64,000 bases of DNA from Microstegium vimineum (taxonomy: Eukaryota; Streptophyta; Magnoliopsida; Poales; Poaceae): positions 10,708,079-10,772,078 of the forward strand of contig CM039126.1 in assembly GCA_022036555.1 (NCBI GenBank), in the 5' to 3' direction. Within the stretch, counting starts at the first letter, position 1, and each line of letters starts with the position of its first letter. Positions 45,096 through 56,302 of the stretch are shown piece after piece. The notes under the pieces are model-generated. The model did not search any database and was not told the origin of the DNA. It was given only the letters and a program-made list of their open reading frames with translations. A program made the position numbers and the translations under genes.

Positions 45096-46205
45096 CCAAG
45101 TGATGTGCAAAATAAATTCTGTAGTAGTGTACATACTTAGAGCTTATGTACCGATTCCAACTTCTCTTATGTATTTATTGTTCACATTAGCTTTTCTCTC
45201 TCTCTCCTTTATCCTTCTCACATAGCTAATGGGAGCCGTTGAAGAAAAAAATCTGACTTCTCTTGCTTTTACTGACTTCTTTTGCTTTTACTGACTTCTC
45301 CAAAACGGCTCTAACTCTTCCAGAGAAGCCCCTCAAGAGAAATCGTGCCAAATAAATCCTAATTATATGGATATCTTGGTTACGAGTGTTGAATCCAAGG
45401 CACGAGGGACCTATATATCTTCTCGAATCAACTCGTGCTAAAGGAGCTGAGGTGGTGCGCGGGGATAGTGGAAGCGACATTGAGCTATCTACTCTCTCCA
45501 TTCCAAATCATAAGACATTCTAAGAATCTTGGAGAGTCAACGTATTTTAAGTTTGATAAAAAATTCTAGAAATATTAGAAACTTTTATGATATCAAAGAG
45601 GTATACTATAAAAATATAATTGATAAAGAATTTAATGATATTTAGTTGACATCATAAATGTTATTATATTATCATATAAGTTTAGTCAAACTTGAGAAAT
45701 TTTGACTCTATAATATTTTTGAGATGTTTTAGAGTATCTCCAAAAGTTTACCAAAATTTACTTGACAAATTTTATAATTTGACAACTTGCTAAAATATAT
45801 TACAAGTTAAAAATTAGACTATCTCCAAGAGTTTGCTATTGTGACTCGGTATTATTAGAAAAGTGGGCCCATATCTCAACTAATTTTCTTCTACGCGTGA
45901 TTGTTGTCCTTTTTTTTTAAAAAAAATGCGTGATTGTTGTTCTTGCAGCACATCTGGACTACTACTACCCAACGGCGGAGGGGAGATGAGATGGTGTACG
46001 GGCCCATGGCCCTAGTCACCGGGAACGCGGGACGACGCGACGATCCTCGTTTCCGGGAACGTTGTCTCGGATCGCGGAATGAGAACGCGCCGGGAACGCT
46101 GCTGGAACACCGGCGGAACGTGACCCTGCCGCCGGCCCGCACAGCCCGCGGAACTCGAGGTGTGTGTCTTCGATCCTACGTGCCGCGCCGCCACCGACGG
46201 TGTAC

Positions 46206-46480
46206 AGGAAGGACTCGGCTGGTCTGTCGGCTCTCCACGTCGCGACGCGAATGGGTGTACGGGACACCACCGCGTGGTGAAGGACATGCTAAGGAGCCAC
46301 CCGGACGCCGCCGAGCTCCGCGACGGCGACGGCGGGACCTTCCTGCACACCGCGTGCGGGAGAAGTTGTATGTCTCTCGCCGTCAAGAAGAGCCGCCTGC
46401 GCTCCGGTCTCCTGCTGGCGGACGCGCAGGACAGGGACGGGAACACGGTGCTCCACCTCGCGGTCTGCATCGGGGAGTTG
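46206..46480 (+). pseudogene. Ankyrin-repeat gene fragment
   Basis: Two ankyrin-like repeats can be read. One frame gives LSALHVATRMG near 46225. A second frame gives HHRVVKDMLRSHPDAAELRD, then GGTFLHTAC and QDRDGNTVLHLAV. The two frames are separated by a frameshift near 46255. The fragment lacks the membrane-linked C-terminal half usual in plant ankyrin proteins of this type. It sits inside the putative Pack-MULE. Confidence 0.65.
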
Positions 46481-46769
46481 CGCGTCTGCATCAGGGTGTG
46501 TGTGCGTTTTTCAGCCTTCGGATTGGGTGAATTTGCGTCGTTCCAGGAACGTCGTCCCGGATTAACTTGGATTACAGTCCATATTAATTTGGAACGTGCT
46601 GAAACTGTATACTCGTCGTTCCAAACAGTATTGAAAATTGGCGTATCATGTTTCTCGTCCCCGTTCCTCGACCCGGTCGATCCGGGAACGCGGTGACTAA
46701 GCCCATGGCCATGGAGACAGCAGCGGCGGGAAAAAGGCAGGGCCTGCCGCGGTGCCAGTGCTGTGGCTG

Positions 46770-47000
46770 TAGAAGCAGAACTCGTCGTCGCCGGACATCG
46801 AGCGCGACAAGACGTGGCAGCGCCGGCGCAGGGGCATGCACCGTGGAGGCACGGCGCTACGGCACGTCCGGAGCGTCATGGACGACGACCTCGACGAGCT
46901 CTGCGGGTGCATCGATCTGGGGTTCGGCTTCGAGCCGGCACCCGCCGGCTCCTGGTGCTACGCGTGCAGCTCCGCCGGGAGGAGACGCTGCTCGCGCTAG
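46770..47000 (+). pseudogene. DUF1685-type gene fragment
   Basis: In the frame of the ATG at 46878 the sequence reads SPDIERDKTWQRRRR and then MDDDLDELCGCIDLGFGFEP, the signature of the plant DUF1685 family. A stop lies just upstream and another follows within about 70 bases of the motif, so it is only an internal piece. The function of the family is unknown. Confidence 0.6.
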
Positions 47001-47349
47001 ACCTCTACTAGCCGTCCATGGTGGGGCAGACGGCGGGGAGGGGTTGATGGCGCCGTGTCTCCCGACGAGTACACGGAGGATGACGGCGGCAGTGCGCGGG
47101 AAGGAGATCCGGAACCTTCCACTCGCGCGCGGGAAGCCGGGCGTCGTTGCGTCGCTCGCGATAGGAAGCAGAATGCGCGCGCGTAAATATGCGCGTGCGG
47201 ATCGGATGGATGGAAGTTCCTCAACATGGCAAGTCCCTTTAGCAAACTGTTGAAGAATATTTTTTTTCTTTTGCCAAATTTTTAAGGATAATAAATTCAT
47301 TTAACAAAATTTTAGAGATGTTGTTATAATTTAATATGGAGGGAGTACT

Positions 47350-48078
47350 TTTCAGTGACAGTACAGGTGCTCGACTTACGGAATAATGTGTGCAGAAGCT
47401 GTAGCTCAGATGCAAGTGCAAGCCAAACCAGCATAGTTTGAGACATGAAATTCGGGCATTTATGCGATGCAAGCTGAAGGTGATTTCAGAGAGTGCTAGC
47501 CTGTAAGAACATGTGCAAGTGATTAAACATGAGCAAATTACACTATGAGAACTTAGATAAGAGGTTGTGTAGGCAACTAATTAATCAGACTAGTTTTTTT
47601 CGTGAAAAAATAATTCTTAAGAAGTGAAATGTACCGTACCGTTATTTTAGGACAACCAAGATATCAGACCATATTGTCCTTACTGTTTTAACTATGTTCG
47701 TCGGGGCTGCCCTCAGGAGCTTTTCATACGCAAAAGCAATTGACTACTAGTACACACGTACGCTATGTACGTCCTCTATGCATTGACTCTGGATTTCGTT
47801 AAACTAATCTCAGAGAGTATATCCAAGACTGTCATATTATTGGTACAACCTTAAGTAGATGTATAAAAGTAACTCAAATAATGCATTGTATCGAATTAAT
47901 TGTTGTTTCTCTGTGAGAGTGAGGGCGTGTTTGGTTGCCGCCGCGGCAACGCCACGCTTAAATACGCTAGTTCATCCATTGTTGAAACAAGAAAACCGTG
48001 CAACTATTGTTTATTTATTTATTTAAGCGTCGTGCTCGTGCACACTGAGCCGAGAGGAGAGAGGACGACAGGTGATCG
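47350..48078. other. Upstream region of the GT37 gene
   Basis: AT-rich spacer. A TATAAAA lies at 47862-47868, about 210 bp before the GT37 start codon, and is the best core promoter candidate. Nothing else is supported. Confidence 0.4.
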
Positions 48079-49920
48079 ATGAAGATGGGTGACGCTACTG
48101 TAGGCCCGCATAAGCTCGGCGATCCGGCGAGCGCTGGCACGCCCACGCCCACGCGGTTGGGAAAGGAAGGCAGCTGGTGGCGCAAGACGGGCGCGGTGCT
48201 CGTTGTCGCCGGCCTGCTGACGCTGCCCTTCCTCGTGTTCTTCACTAGCGGGCAAGGGAGCGTGTCACGAGCTTGGCAGAGCGCTGCCGCCAAGCTGACC
48301 ACGATGACCGGATCAGGTACTACCTGTACATTCCTCGCATGCCTCCACATCATCGTCATGACTCATGATGTCACACAATTCTCTCTGTCTCGCGACTCTC
48401 CAGCAGGTTCCCAGGAAGCGTCTGATGATGCTAGGACGACGACGACTGGTGGCGCAACCAATTCAAGGCCGACACACACCACCGACGAGCTCCTCGGCGG
48501 GCTGCTGGTGCGCGGCTTCTACCGCGGCGGCTCATGCCTGAGCCGGTTCGAATCCGCGCACTATTTCAAGTACTCCCCGTACGCGCCGTCCGCGTACCTC
48601 CTGCGCAAGCTGCGCGCCTACGAGGCGCGGCACAACAAGTGCGGCCCCGGCACGCCGCTCTACGCCAAGTCCATCGAGCGGCTCCGCTCCGGCGCCGCCG
48701 CCACGGAGTGCAACTACCTCGTCTGGCTCCCCTACAACGGCCTCGGCAACCGCATGCTGTCCCTGATCAGCACCTTCGTCTACGCGCTCCTCACCGACCG
48801 CGTCATGCTCGTCCACGTCCCCGCCGACTTCGCCGACCTGTTCTGCGAGCCGTTCCCGGACGCCACGTGGGTGCTCCCGCCAGACTTCCCCGTCGCCAAC
48901 CTGTCCGACCTCGGGGTGAACCCCGAGCAGTCGTACAAGAACCTCGTCGCCACGAAGAAGATCGTGAACGACGGCGACGACCCGGCGGCGGCGAGCGCGA
49001 CGGTACTGCCACCGTGGGTGTTTCTGAACCTGTGCAACGAGAAGGACGTGGACAGGATGTTCTACTGTGGCGCCGACCAGCTCGTGCTCGCCAAGGTGAA
49101 GTGGCTGCTGGTGTTCAGCGACAAGTACTTCGTGCCGTCACTGTACTCGATGGGGGAGTTCCACGGCGAGCTCCGCCGGCTGTTCCCGGCGACGGAGAGC
49201 GTGTCCCATCTCCTCTCCCGCTACCTGTTTCACCCTACGGACTCCGTGTGGGGCATGATCACGAGGTACTACAACTCGTACCTGGCTCCGGCGAACCGGA
49301 GGATCGGCGTACAGATCAGGATCTTCGACTTCGGCAGGATCTCGGCCGACGACATGTACACCCAGATCCTCGCGTGCTCCCGGCAGGAGCACATACTGCC
49401 GGAAACCGAAGACGAAAACAACATCACGACGACGACTACGAACGGTACTGCAACAACAGCAGGTGCTGCCTCCACGGCCATCTTGATCGCGTCTCTGTAC
49501 GCGGACTACTACGAGATGCTCAAGGCGCGGTACTACGAGCACGCCGCCAAGGTCGGCGAAAGGGTCAGCGTGTTCCAGCCTACCCACGCGAAGGTGCAGG
49601 TGGCCGGACAACGCGGGCACAACCAGAAGGCGCTCGCGGAGATCTACCTGCTCAGCTTCTCTGAGTCGCTGCTCACGTCGGGGACCTCCACGTTCGGGTA
49701 CATGAGCGGCAGCCTGGCGGGCCTGCGCCCCACGATGCTGTACTCCGCGCGTCAGCACAGGGTTCCCGAGCCGCCGTGCGTGTGGATGGTGACCATGGAG
49801 CCGTGCCAACACAGGTCCGTCAGCATGGAGTGCCAGGCGAACGCCGTGGACAAGGAGGTGCTCGCCCACCACGTCATGGCATGCGAGGATGAAGGAGTAG
49901 GACTTAAGCTGTTTGATTAG
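48079..49920 (+). CDS. GT37 plant fucosyltransferase (xyloglucan FUT1-like)
   Basis: The frame is open from 48079 to the stop at 49918-49920. A short intron is likely: donor at 48317 (TCAG then GTACTA) and acceptor at 48403 or 48406. The spliced protein has 584 or 583 residues, against 613 unspliced, because both intron lengths are multiples of three. A hydrophobic segment at about 37-56 fits a type II Golgi anchor. The family block begins GGLLVRGFYRGGSCLSRFES. It continues with PYNGLGNRMLSLISTFVYAL and PDATWVLPPDFP, then GVQIRIFDF (nucleotide-binding motif) and SGTSTFGYMSG near the end. GT37 enzymes add alpha-1,2-fucose from GDP-fucose to cell-wall glycans such as xyloglucan or arabinogalactan. 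A Thr/Asn-rich low-complexity loop interrupts the domain near 49420-49490. A second ATG two codons downstream has the better context. Confidence 0.9.
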   Translation: MKMGDATVGPHKLGDPASAGTPTPTRLGKEGSWWRKTGAVLVVAGLLTLPFLVFFTSGQGSVSRAWQSAAAKLTTMTGSGTTCTFLACLHIIVMTHDVTQFSLSRDSPAGSQEASDDARTTTTGGATNSRPTHTTDELLGGLLVRGFYRGGSCLSRFESAHYFKYSPYAPSAYLLRKLRAYEARHNKCGPGTPLYAKSIERLRSGAAATECNYLVWLPYNGLGNRMLSLISTFVYALLTDRVMLVHVPADFADLFCEPFPDATWVLPPDFPVANLSDLGVNPEQSYKNLVATKKIVNDGDDPAAASATVLPPWVFLNLCNEKDVDRMFYCGADQLVLAKVKWLLVFSDKYFVPSLYSMGEFHGELRRLFPATESVSHLLSRYLFHPTDSVWGMITRYYNSYLAPANRRIGVQIRIFDFGRISADDMYTQILACSRQEHILPETEDENNITTTTTNGTATTAGAASTAILIASLYADYYEMLKARYYEHAAKVGERVSVFQPTHAKVQVAGQRGHNQKALAEIYLLSFSESLLTSGTSTFGYMSGSLAGLRPTMLYSARQHRVPEPPCVWMVTMEPCQHRSVSMECQANAVDKEVLAHHVMACEDEGVGLKLFD

Positions 49921-50435
49921 GCGTTAATTAAAATAATTAATTTTCCTTCGCTACTAGTAGTAATTTCCCATCATATTATCCGTTATTTACCGCCTATATA
50001 TTGTGTGGGAATTTTCTCAAATACTTCTACTCCGGATACTATTCATCAGTGTTATAATAAACAACACACACGACGAGTCATACAGACTCTGGAGAGTGGA
50101 GAGTGTGGAGAGATTAAAATTAGTAATGCTATATAGAAGGAGTCCTTCGAAATTCCGGCTGCTAGCTACAGCCATTACTTCCGGGCCTCAAAATGAGCCC
50201 AAACAGATCGAGAAACAAGAACGTGACGGGCCAAGAAAGCCCAACTAAACCCCAGGACCTAGCCCATCCTGGTCCGACACGCTACCTCCACATATATAAA
50301 CCCGCCAGGCCCCAGTCCTTTCCCTAATCGGCTAATCCCCATCAATCTCGCCTCCCAAAACCGGATTCGCGGACCGCGTCTGGTCTCGTCTAGCAGCCGA
50401 GGTTAGCACGCCTGCGCGCGGCGCGTCCTGCTGCC
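49921..50435. other. Intergenic region with promoter of the poly(A)-binding protein gene
   Basis: Short AT-rich spacer after the GT37 gene, then the promoter and leader of the next gene. TATATAAA at 50293-50300 lies about 136 bp before the start codon. Confidence 0.5.
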
Positions 50436-53400
50436 ATGGAGGACGAGGAGCACGAGGTGTACGGCCAGGAGATCCCAGTCGACGGCGAGGACGTCGACAT
50501 GGCCGCCGGCGACGACGCCACCAAGGTACCGCTCGGCACCCCTCCACCTCCCGCCGCCGCTTCTTCCTCGCCCAAACCCTAGGTACTGACCCCTCGCGTG
50601 TGCAGCTGCAGGAGCTCGACGAGATGAAGCGCCGGCTCAAGGAGATGGAGGAGGAGGCCGCCGCGCTCCGGGACATGCAGGCCAAGGTCGCCAAGGAGAT
50701 GCAAGGTTCGGAATCCCCTCTCTCCCGTGCGCACAGTTTTTCCGTGTTAGTGATTAGAGATCTGTATCTCAAATAGGGGTCGTTGCGCAAAACATTTGGG
50801 TTAGCTTGCAGCTATTTAGCAGTAGTTGGGAATTAGCTGATCGAGTTGGATCTTGAAGCTATATGATGTGCTGTGGTCACTGTTTCTGTTGATGTGTCAG
50901 CCCGACACTACAATTGTTGGTCTATAGTAGGGTGGTTGGGAAATTTGTTTTAATTAACTTGCATCTCTTTATCAAGAGTTGAGTGTTTGTTGATTGCAAT
51001 AGAAGCCATTTGGTTGTTGTTTATATTAGACTAGTTGCTTTCGATGATTAGTTGTTCTGTTGAACTGTTGATGTAAGTACAGCACCTGATTTTGATTCAC
51101 AATTACAGGCAATGCTATTACATGTTAGGGTAGTAGTTTATTTTGGTAGATTTGGTGTGGGATGGGTGATTATGGCCTACATCTCTGTTTCCTAGGTTCC
51201 TGTCCAACTATACTTAGTGTGAAACCTCCTCTATTATGATTGTCACCCTGTATCCTAGGAGCTGGAAAAGCTTAGTTTGTGGTCGATATCCCCTCTTTTC
51301 TTACTGGGCCTTTTATTCTGTTGAATAGGTTAACCTTTCTGTTTTAGCTCAACTTTTTAGTTTGTCCATACATGTAGGGCATGTTTGGAAGAGTAAAATG
51401 GGCACTTGGTTGATTTTTTTTAGGATTATAAGTAGTCCTATAGATTTTGATCCCAATACCCCTATCCAAACAGGTGGCAAGCTTTTAGTCTTAGTTTGAT
51501 TGCATGCTGTAGTATAACTATATAATCATTCATTTGGTGTTTCTCTAACGCAACCAATCATCGATCTTTTTGTGTAGGTGTAGATCCCAATGCAACCACA
51601 TCTGAAAACAAAGAGGAGATGGATTCTCGGTCGGTGTTCGTTGGAAATGTAAGTTTTATCTCCTTTTTATGCAAATTAAAGGGACTTATGTATAGTTCAA
51701 TGGATACATGCTATTATTTGGGGGTTGAGATAATATAATATTCCAGTAGATAGTATGTTTATTTGTCCGTGCTCCACTAGAAATCCAATTTCTACGAGGA
51801 TTGTATTAGTTTGCAGTTCATTTGTAAAAGTTCCATTCCATTTCATTGAACAATTGCACATATGGACATATGGTTGTATTCTTATCATATATTTTTCTAT
51901 TTTTTCTCCTTTGTGTTGATTGAACAATGGCAATGGTCGCAGGTTAGTCTGCTGTCATCAAGCCTTTCTATCAAAGTTTTGGCATCTGGTTCAGTCTCTG
52001 CACAAGTTCTAGTGTTAGCTTAGTTGGGGAAAGAAAAAAAAGAGGAAAAAAAAATCCAAGAAAGAAGTTATTGAAAAAAAGAAAAGAAAATAGAAAAATG
52101 ATTTGAAAAAAAAGTAAAAAAAGTATAGAAAAAAGGAAAAAAGAGAAAGAAATGATGTCATAGGCTAGCAATTATCCCCCGGGTAGCCAGCAGAGAACGC
52201 GTCAGGCACATTCATGGTACTCATGCGGAGTGATATCATTAGCCATGGCATGTAAGTTTGACCTCATATTTCTGCTTGAGTGTATTGAGATTGTTATATG
52301 CTTCTGTAGATGTCCCCCCTGTTAACCTTACTATTTACATCTATTGCAATTTATCTATTTCATTAATCCTCGTCCACAATGAAGCAATTTTTATTGGGGC
52401 CTTATTGTCCAGTAATTACCCATTAGTTAGGCTTGCGTGATCTTTCAATATTCTCTTGTTCCTACAATCCCTAAAGTATCTATTTTCTTTCTTGGCATGT
52501 TGACTACGTGCGCCAGGGCCACATATAAAGTATAGACATAGTAGAGTATTAAATCTTATCGATAACCTGCCTCAGGGTGTTATGATAGATGAATCTGTCA
52601 TTGCAGGCACAACAAATTCTTTCCTTGATGTGTGGTTACTAATTTGATCAATTGGATTCTAGTAAATTTTTTACCCTATTTACTTTTTACACTCCTTTTC
52701 ATGCCATAGAAATGGCATGCATTAAAGAAGATGGATATCCGTATTGATAGATATATACTAGAGTCTAGTGCTAATAATGGACTATGTTGCTTTTTAGTCA
52801 TTGTATATTATGTCTATGGTGTATAAAATGTAACTGGTCTTTGGTTGTAATTTAGCTTGTTTTATGAATGCACAACCTATATGTTTAACATGTTCTGGAC
52901 CCATCAACTTTCAGCAGGTGTAGTATAAATACATATTTCTCTGAGTACAAAGCATTACACATGTTTCTGACATGTTCCATTCATTCATTTAGTTGAGCTA
53001 TATTATGGAAGATGCAAAGTAGATGTGTACTTTAGTGAAAATTGTTGAACATTAACTTTTGATGCCCTTAAATTGGACTGGTAATTTTGTACGAATTTGC
53101 TTTATTGTGCAGTGGCCAGTGGTAATTGATTAATTAATTTGTTAACTTTGTAACCACCTTTGAGCATCATTTAAGCAATTTGAGGGACTGCTGATTATCC
53201 TAGTTGGAACATACTTTGTGTCACCTAACCTGATTGAGTAGCTTTAGAACTGTAGCATATATACAGGCATAGGTTTTTTTTTTGGGGGCGACGTAGGAAG
53301 TTAATAAAGCATGTGTTTTATAATAAAACTGACGCATCTTAACAAATTCGAGTTAGCTCTGGACTCTGGTTCAGCTATAATCTCTCATGATATTTGGAGC

Positions 53401-54197
53401 AGCTGACTCCAAGTTGTCTGTGAACAGAGATAGCTTATTAATGCACTGACTTATTAGTTGTTTCAAATGAATTATGTATTAGTTTTCTGCAAAAAATTAG
53501 GTTCAAAGTTTTACTGTCTATATGTCTTTTTGTCAGCTGTTTGGTTATGGAAATATATGTAACATTACAAGTCCACTCACCTTCGGTGTAATTGCAACTG
53601 CAGGTTGACTATGCATGCACTCCAGAAGAAGTGCAGCAGCACTTCAATTCTTGTGGAACTGTTAACAGAGTGACGATCCTGACTGACAAGTTTGGGCAAC
53701 CAAAAGGTTTTGCTTATGTGGAATTTGTTGAAGTTGAAGCTGTTCAGGAAGCTGTTAAGTTGAACGAATCAGAATTGCATGGTCGCCAACTCAAGGTGCG
53801 GATCTTGGTATCTTTTGCTTTTACAATGAACATCAACACCAGATGGGTCCTTTAACCCGTTTTGTAACCATCCCTGTACTTATCGGGCAGACGGTGGCAT
53901 GTTAACATTAACTATCTTGTTTTCTCATTAGGTGGCACCGAAGAGGACTAACGTTCCTGGTTTGAAGCAACCCCGTGGCCGAGGTTTTAATCCATACCAT
54001 GGCCACCCCTACATGAGGCCATATGGTTATAGTCCTTATGGCTATGGGTGAGTTGTTACTTGTTTGCTCAGCTGTGCTGGCATTTGACTCTCTTAAATAA
54101 AACAAGATGAGCATAGTGTTGATCATTTCCTTTCGTATGTTTTTGTTGATGCAGGAGATTCCCCAGATTCCGCCGCCCGCGAAGACCTTTTTTTTAA
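50436..54197 (+). CDS. Nuclear poly(A)-binding protein (PABN/PABP2-like)
   Basis: Six coding exons: 50436-50525, 50606-50705, 51578-51648, 53604-53795, 53932-54047 and 54155-54197, giving 203 residues. The acidic N-terminus (MEDEEHEVYGQEIPVDGEDV) is followed by a charged coiled coil (about 31-63, LQELDEMKRRLKEMEEE). The single RRM runs from about 80 to 155, with RNP2-like SVFVGNVDY and RNP1 KGFAYVEF at 121-128. The C-terminus is rich in Arg, Gly, Pro and Tyr (KQPRGRGF, GYSPYGYG, RFRRPRRPFF). This is the architecture of nuclear poly(A)-binding proteins, which coat growing poly(A) tails and set their length. Intron 1 carries AAACCCTA (about 50573-50580), a telo-box common in genes of the translation and RNA machinery. 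Introns 2 and 3 are long (0.87 and 1.96 kb) with no supported gene inside. Confidence 0.94.
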
Positions 54198-54751
54198 AGC
54201 TCAGCTTTCTATATGGTTTGCAGAACATGGACAATAGTTTGTTAAGATTCTGGAGAAGGCTTGGACCTTATCCGCGTGTTCTATTATTTCACACAACTTA
54301 TTCGGGTTGTTCTCAGACATCATGTTTTTTCCGTATTGACGATGCTCAAGATTTGTACTGTATTGTTTAAGTTACTGTTATGCAAAACGATTATGATTAA
54401 GTTACACGGAAGGTTCCGTTGTGATGCTTCTTGGGGGTGCGTAGCCACTTTGTTGCTTGAATAGATTTGAGTCTGGAATATGATTGTATAAGCTGCTGCA
54501 TTCTTTCTTCACTTCCAATCACAATTAAATATTTTTCATTCATAGTGTTGTGGTTGTGGGCCATCTGGTTTCAGTGCTGCGTAGAGAAACCTCAACCTCG
54601 CGTCACTGAGCATTTGAGGCACTCAACTGCAGCCTTTTTTTTGGTTGATTTATAAATTTATAAATGCCCGTATATTTAAGCCAAACGACAGATTCAAGTC
54701 GACAAAATTGTCTTGATACGACTGGAGGAAAAAAAAAGGTCTACAGTAGAA
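54198..54751. other. Convergent 3' flanks
   Basis: Downstream regions of the plus-strand poly(A)-binding protein gene and the minus-strand ARF gene. No coding frame of interest. Confidence 0.4.
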
Positions 54752-55780
54752 CTAGAAGCGGACGGAGGTTCCCCATGTGTGCGCGTCCTTGAGAGTCGCC
54801 GCCAGCCAACGTAGCCCGTCGTGCAGGCCGTCGCCGGTGAGCGCGCAGGCCCCCACGGCACGCGACGTCCTGTCCCTGAGGTCGTACAGGCCCAGGCGCT
54901 GCCCAACTTCGGAGGGGCTCATGGCGCCTTTCTGCGCCAAGAAAAAGGTACACCGAACACAGAGATCAGAGGCGTTCTCTGCCTGGGTTTGCTTTGGATG
55001 AGTAGGTCACTAGCTTAGTTACCATATCCTGCTTGTTGGCGAGCACGAGAATGACGCTGCTGAGCATGAGCGGATCCTTGACGATGGCCTGGAACTCCTC
55101 CCTGGCAACCCCAATCCGATCCCTGTCCGTCGAATCAACAACGTATATCTGCGACACATACATACAAGAAGCAGGCAACAGCTTATTCAGCATGACACGC
55201 ATCCACAAGAATAATGGCTGTAGAAAGTAGAATAGACCACAGGAGACGGAAACTGAAATGAAAATACCAAGCCGTCCGAGTTGCTCAAGTAGTTCCTCCA
55301 GAGCGGCCGCAGCTTGTCCTGGCCTCCAACGTCCCACACCGTGAAGGCCACATTCTTGTACTCGACTTTCTCCACGTTGAAACCTGCAGCAACAAAAAAA
55401 AAATGTAATCCACGCAATACTACCTTGATCCGTGCACAGCGCACACCATTTATGATAGAGAATATACTAGGATCAATCAATGTAGCTTGATGAGGTAGAT
55501 GTATGTTAGTATGTATATACCGATTGTCGGCACCGTTGATAGAACTTCGCCGACGTGCAGCCTGTACAGGATCGTCGTTTTGCCGGCGGCGTCCAGCCCA
55601 AGCATCACAACCTATAGGATACAATAGCAGGAAGAGAGCAACTGAGAGACCGGAAAAGGAAGAATAACCCAGAGCCACAGAGAGAGAGCTCAATCGTAGC
55701 ACACTGTCTGTAGCAATCGGTACCTTCACTTGTTTGTGGCAGGAGCTGTCGAAGAAGAGCTTCATCAGAGACTGACCCAT
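54752..55780 (-). CDS. ARF-class small GTPase (ADP-ribosylation factor, ARFB-like)
   Basis: Five exons, complement of 55724-55780, 55521-55611, 55268-55383, 55023-55148 and 54752-54931, give 189 residues. The start MGQSLMKLFF has Gly2 for N-myristoylation and an amphipathic helix. The nucleotide-binding motifs are complete: GLDAAGKT at 24-31, the switch I Thr in VPTIG, WDVGGQ with Asp67, NKQD at 126-129 and CALTG near 155. The interswitch GFNVEKVEYKNVAFTVWD is ARF-like. ARF GTPases recruit coats to Golgi, endosomal or plasma membranes. The N-terminus and the DLRDRTS region are closer to plant ARFB than to canonical ARF1, but that assignment is from memory of the family. All splice sites are GT-AG. 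Confidence 0.92.
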
Positions 55781-56302
55781 GCTAGCTTTTTGCCGGTGTT
55801 AATTTGCCTCGCACGCACCGAATGCCTTTTTCCCTCCAAATGCTAGTTTGGCAGTTTCTGTGAGCGAAAGAAACCCACGGCTCTGCGCCGGTTGCACCGA
55901 ATGCCAGTTTCTCTTCTTCTGGATGATCCGCTCAATCTTTATTGCTACAAAACACACAGGAGGTTTGTGTTTTTATGTGATGTGAGGATGGACGTGGAGC
56001 GCCGTGAGTGAGGATGGTGGCTGTTAGCTAGCTTGTCAATTCATGCAGACCATGACGCCTCTTGTTTGACTACCCTTTATTTTATTTTAAGTACGTCGCT
56101 GTTTGACTTGAGCCAACGAAGATTCTGCAACTGGGACGATGTCGATGACATGGGGAGCACGAATGGCATATTGCCCTTCACCGACGACGGTGGTTGTATG
56201 TGAATTTTGCATTTGAGTCCATATTGTAAAGCGTAAATGCATTTGATAATTGTATAAATGAATAGATATGACAAAAACTTGTTAAAGCAACTGGACAACA
56301 AG
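55781..56302. other. Upstream region of the ARF gene and tRNA flank
   Basis: Contains the ARF promoter. From about 56095 it also contains a segment that recurs, decayed, at about 57365-57480. Confidence 0.4.

Larger units (their letters stand above)
32703..45129. mobile_element. Complete-ended CACTA (En/Spm) transposon, 12.4 kb
   Basis: The left end is CACTACTACAGG and the right end is CTGTAGTAGTG, exact inverted copies over the core. Both sides are flanked by TAC (32700-32702 and 45130-45132), the 3-bp target duplication expected of this superfamily. Subterminal arrays of a TTAACCGTGGCGGTT motif in both orientations occupy about 32720-32935 and 44850-45090. Inside, on the minus strand, lie a TNP2-like transposase remnant (right half) and a TNP1-like remnant with a C48 protease domain (left half). 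Long AGT-type triplet tracts and a GC-rich minisatellite lie between them. Both genes are damaged, so the copy is probably not autonomous, although its ends look usable in trans. Confidence 0.93.
45732..47316. mobile_element. Putative Pack-MULE carrying two gene fragments
   Basis: The left edge begins GAGTATCTCCAAAAGTTTAC. The right edge, reverse complemented, contains TCTAAAATTTTGTTAAATGA, a degenerate inverted match that continues into AT-rich sequence. The motif ATCTCCAAGAGTTTGC also occurs just inside the left end, as in many grass MULE termini. The flanks GATGTTTTA (45723-45731) and GATGTTGTT (47317-47325) could be a decayed 9-bp target duplication. The GC-rich interior carries fragments of two unrelated host genes (ankyrin and DUF1685), the hallmark of a Pack-MULE. 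A Helitron is the main alternative. Confidence 0.55.
45492..47345. mobile_element. Stowaway MITE split by a nested insertion
   Basis: The left terminus is CTCTCTCCATTCCAAATCAT after TA (45490-45491). The right terminus is ATATGGAGGGAG followed by TA (47346-47347). Reverse complemented it reads CTCCCTCCATAT, matching the left end. The left half (45492-45731) and the short right end (about 47326-47345) are separated by about 1.6 kb of unrelated sequence, interpreted as a later insertion. Confidence 0.65.

Noticed and set aside
46697..46912. Minus-strand frame with DDEFCFYSHS in the Pack-MULE
   Set aside because: It overlaps the DUF1685 signature on the other strand, which is the better match.
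48534..49664. 376-codon alternative frame inside the GT37 gene
   Set aside because: The overlapping frame shows all conserved GT37 motifs, while this one is an Arg/Pro-rich frame typical of GC-rich grass exons.
52020..52150. Purine-rich A/G tract in intron 3 of the poly(A)-binding protein gene
   Set aside because: Simple sequence in an intron; no sign of a gene or a defined element.
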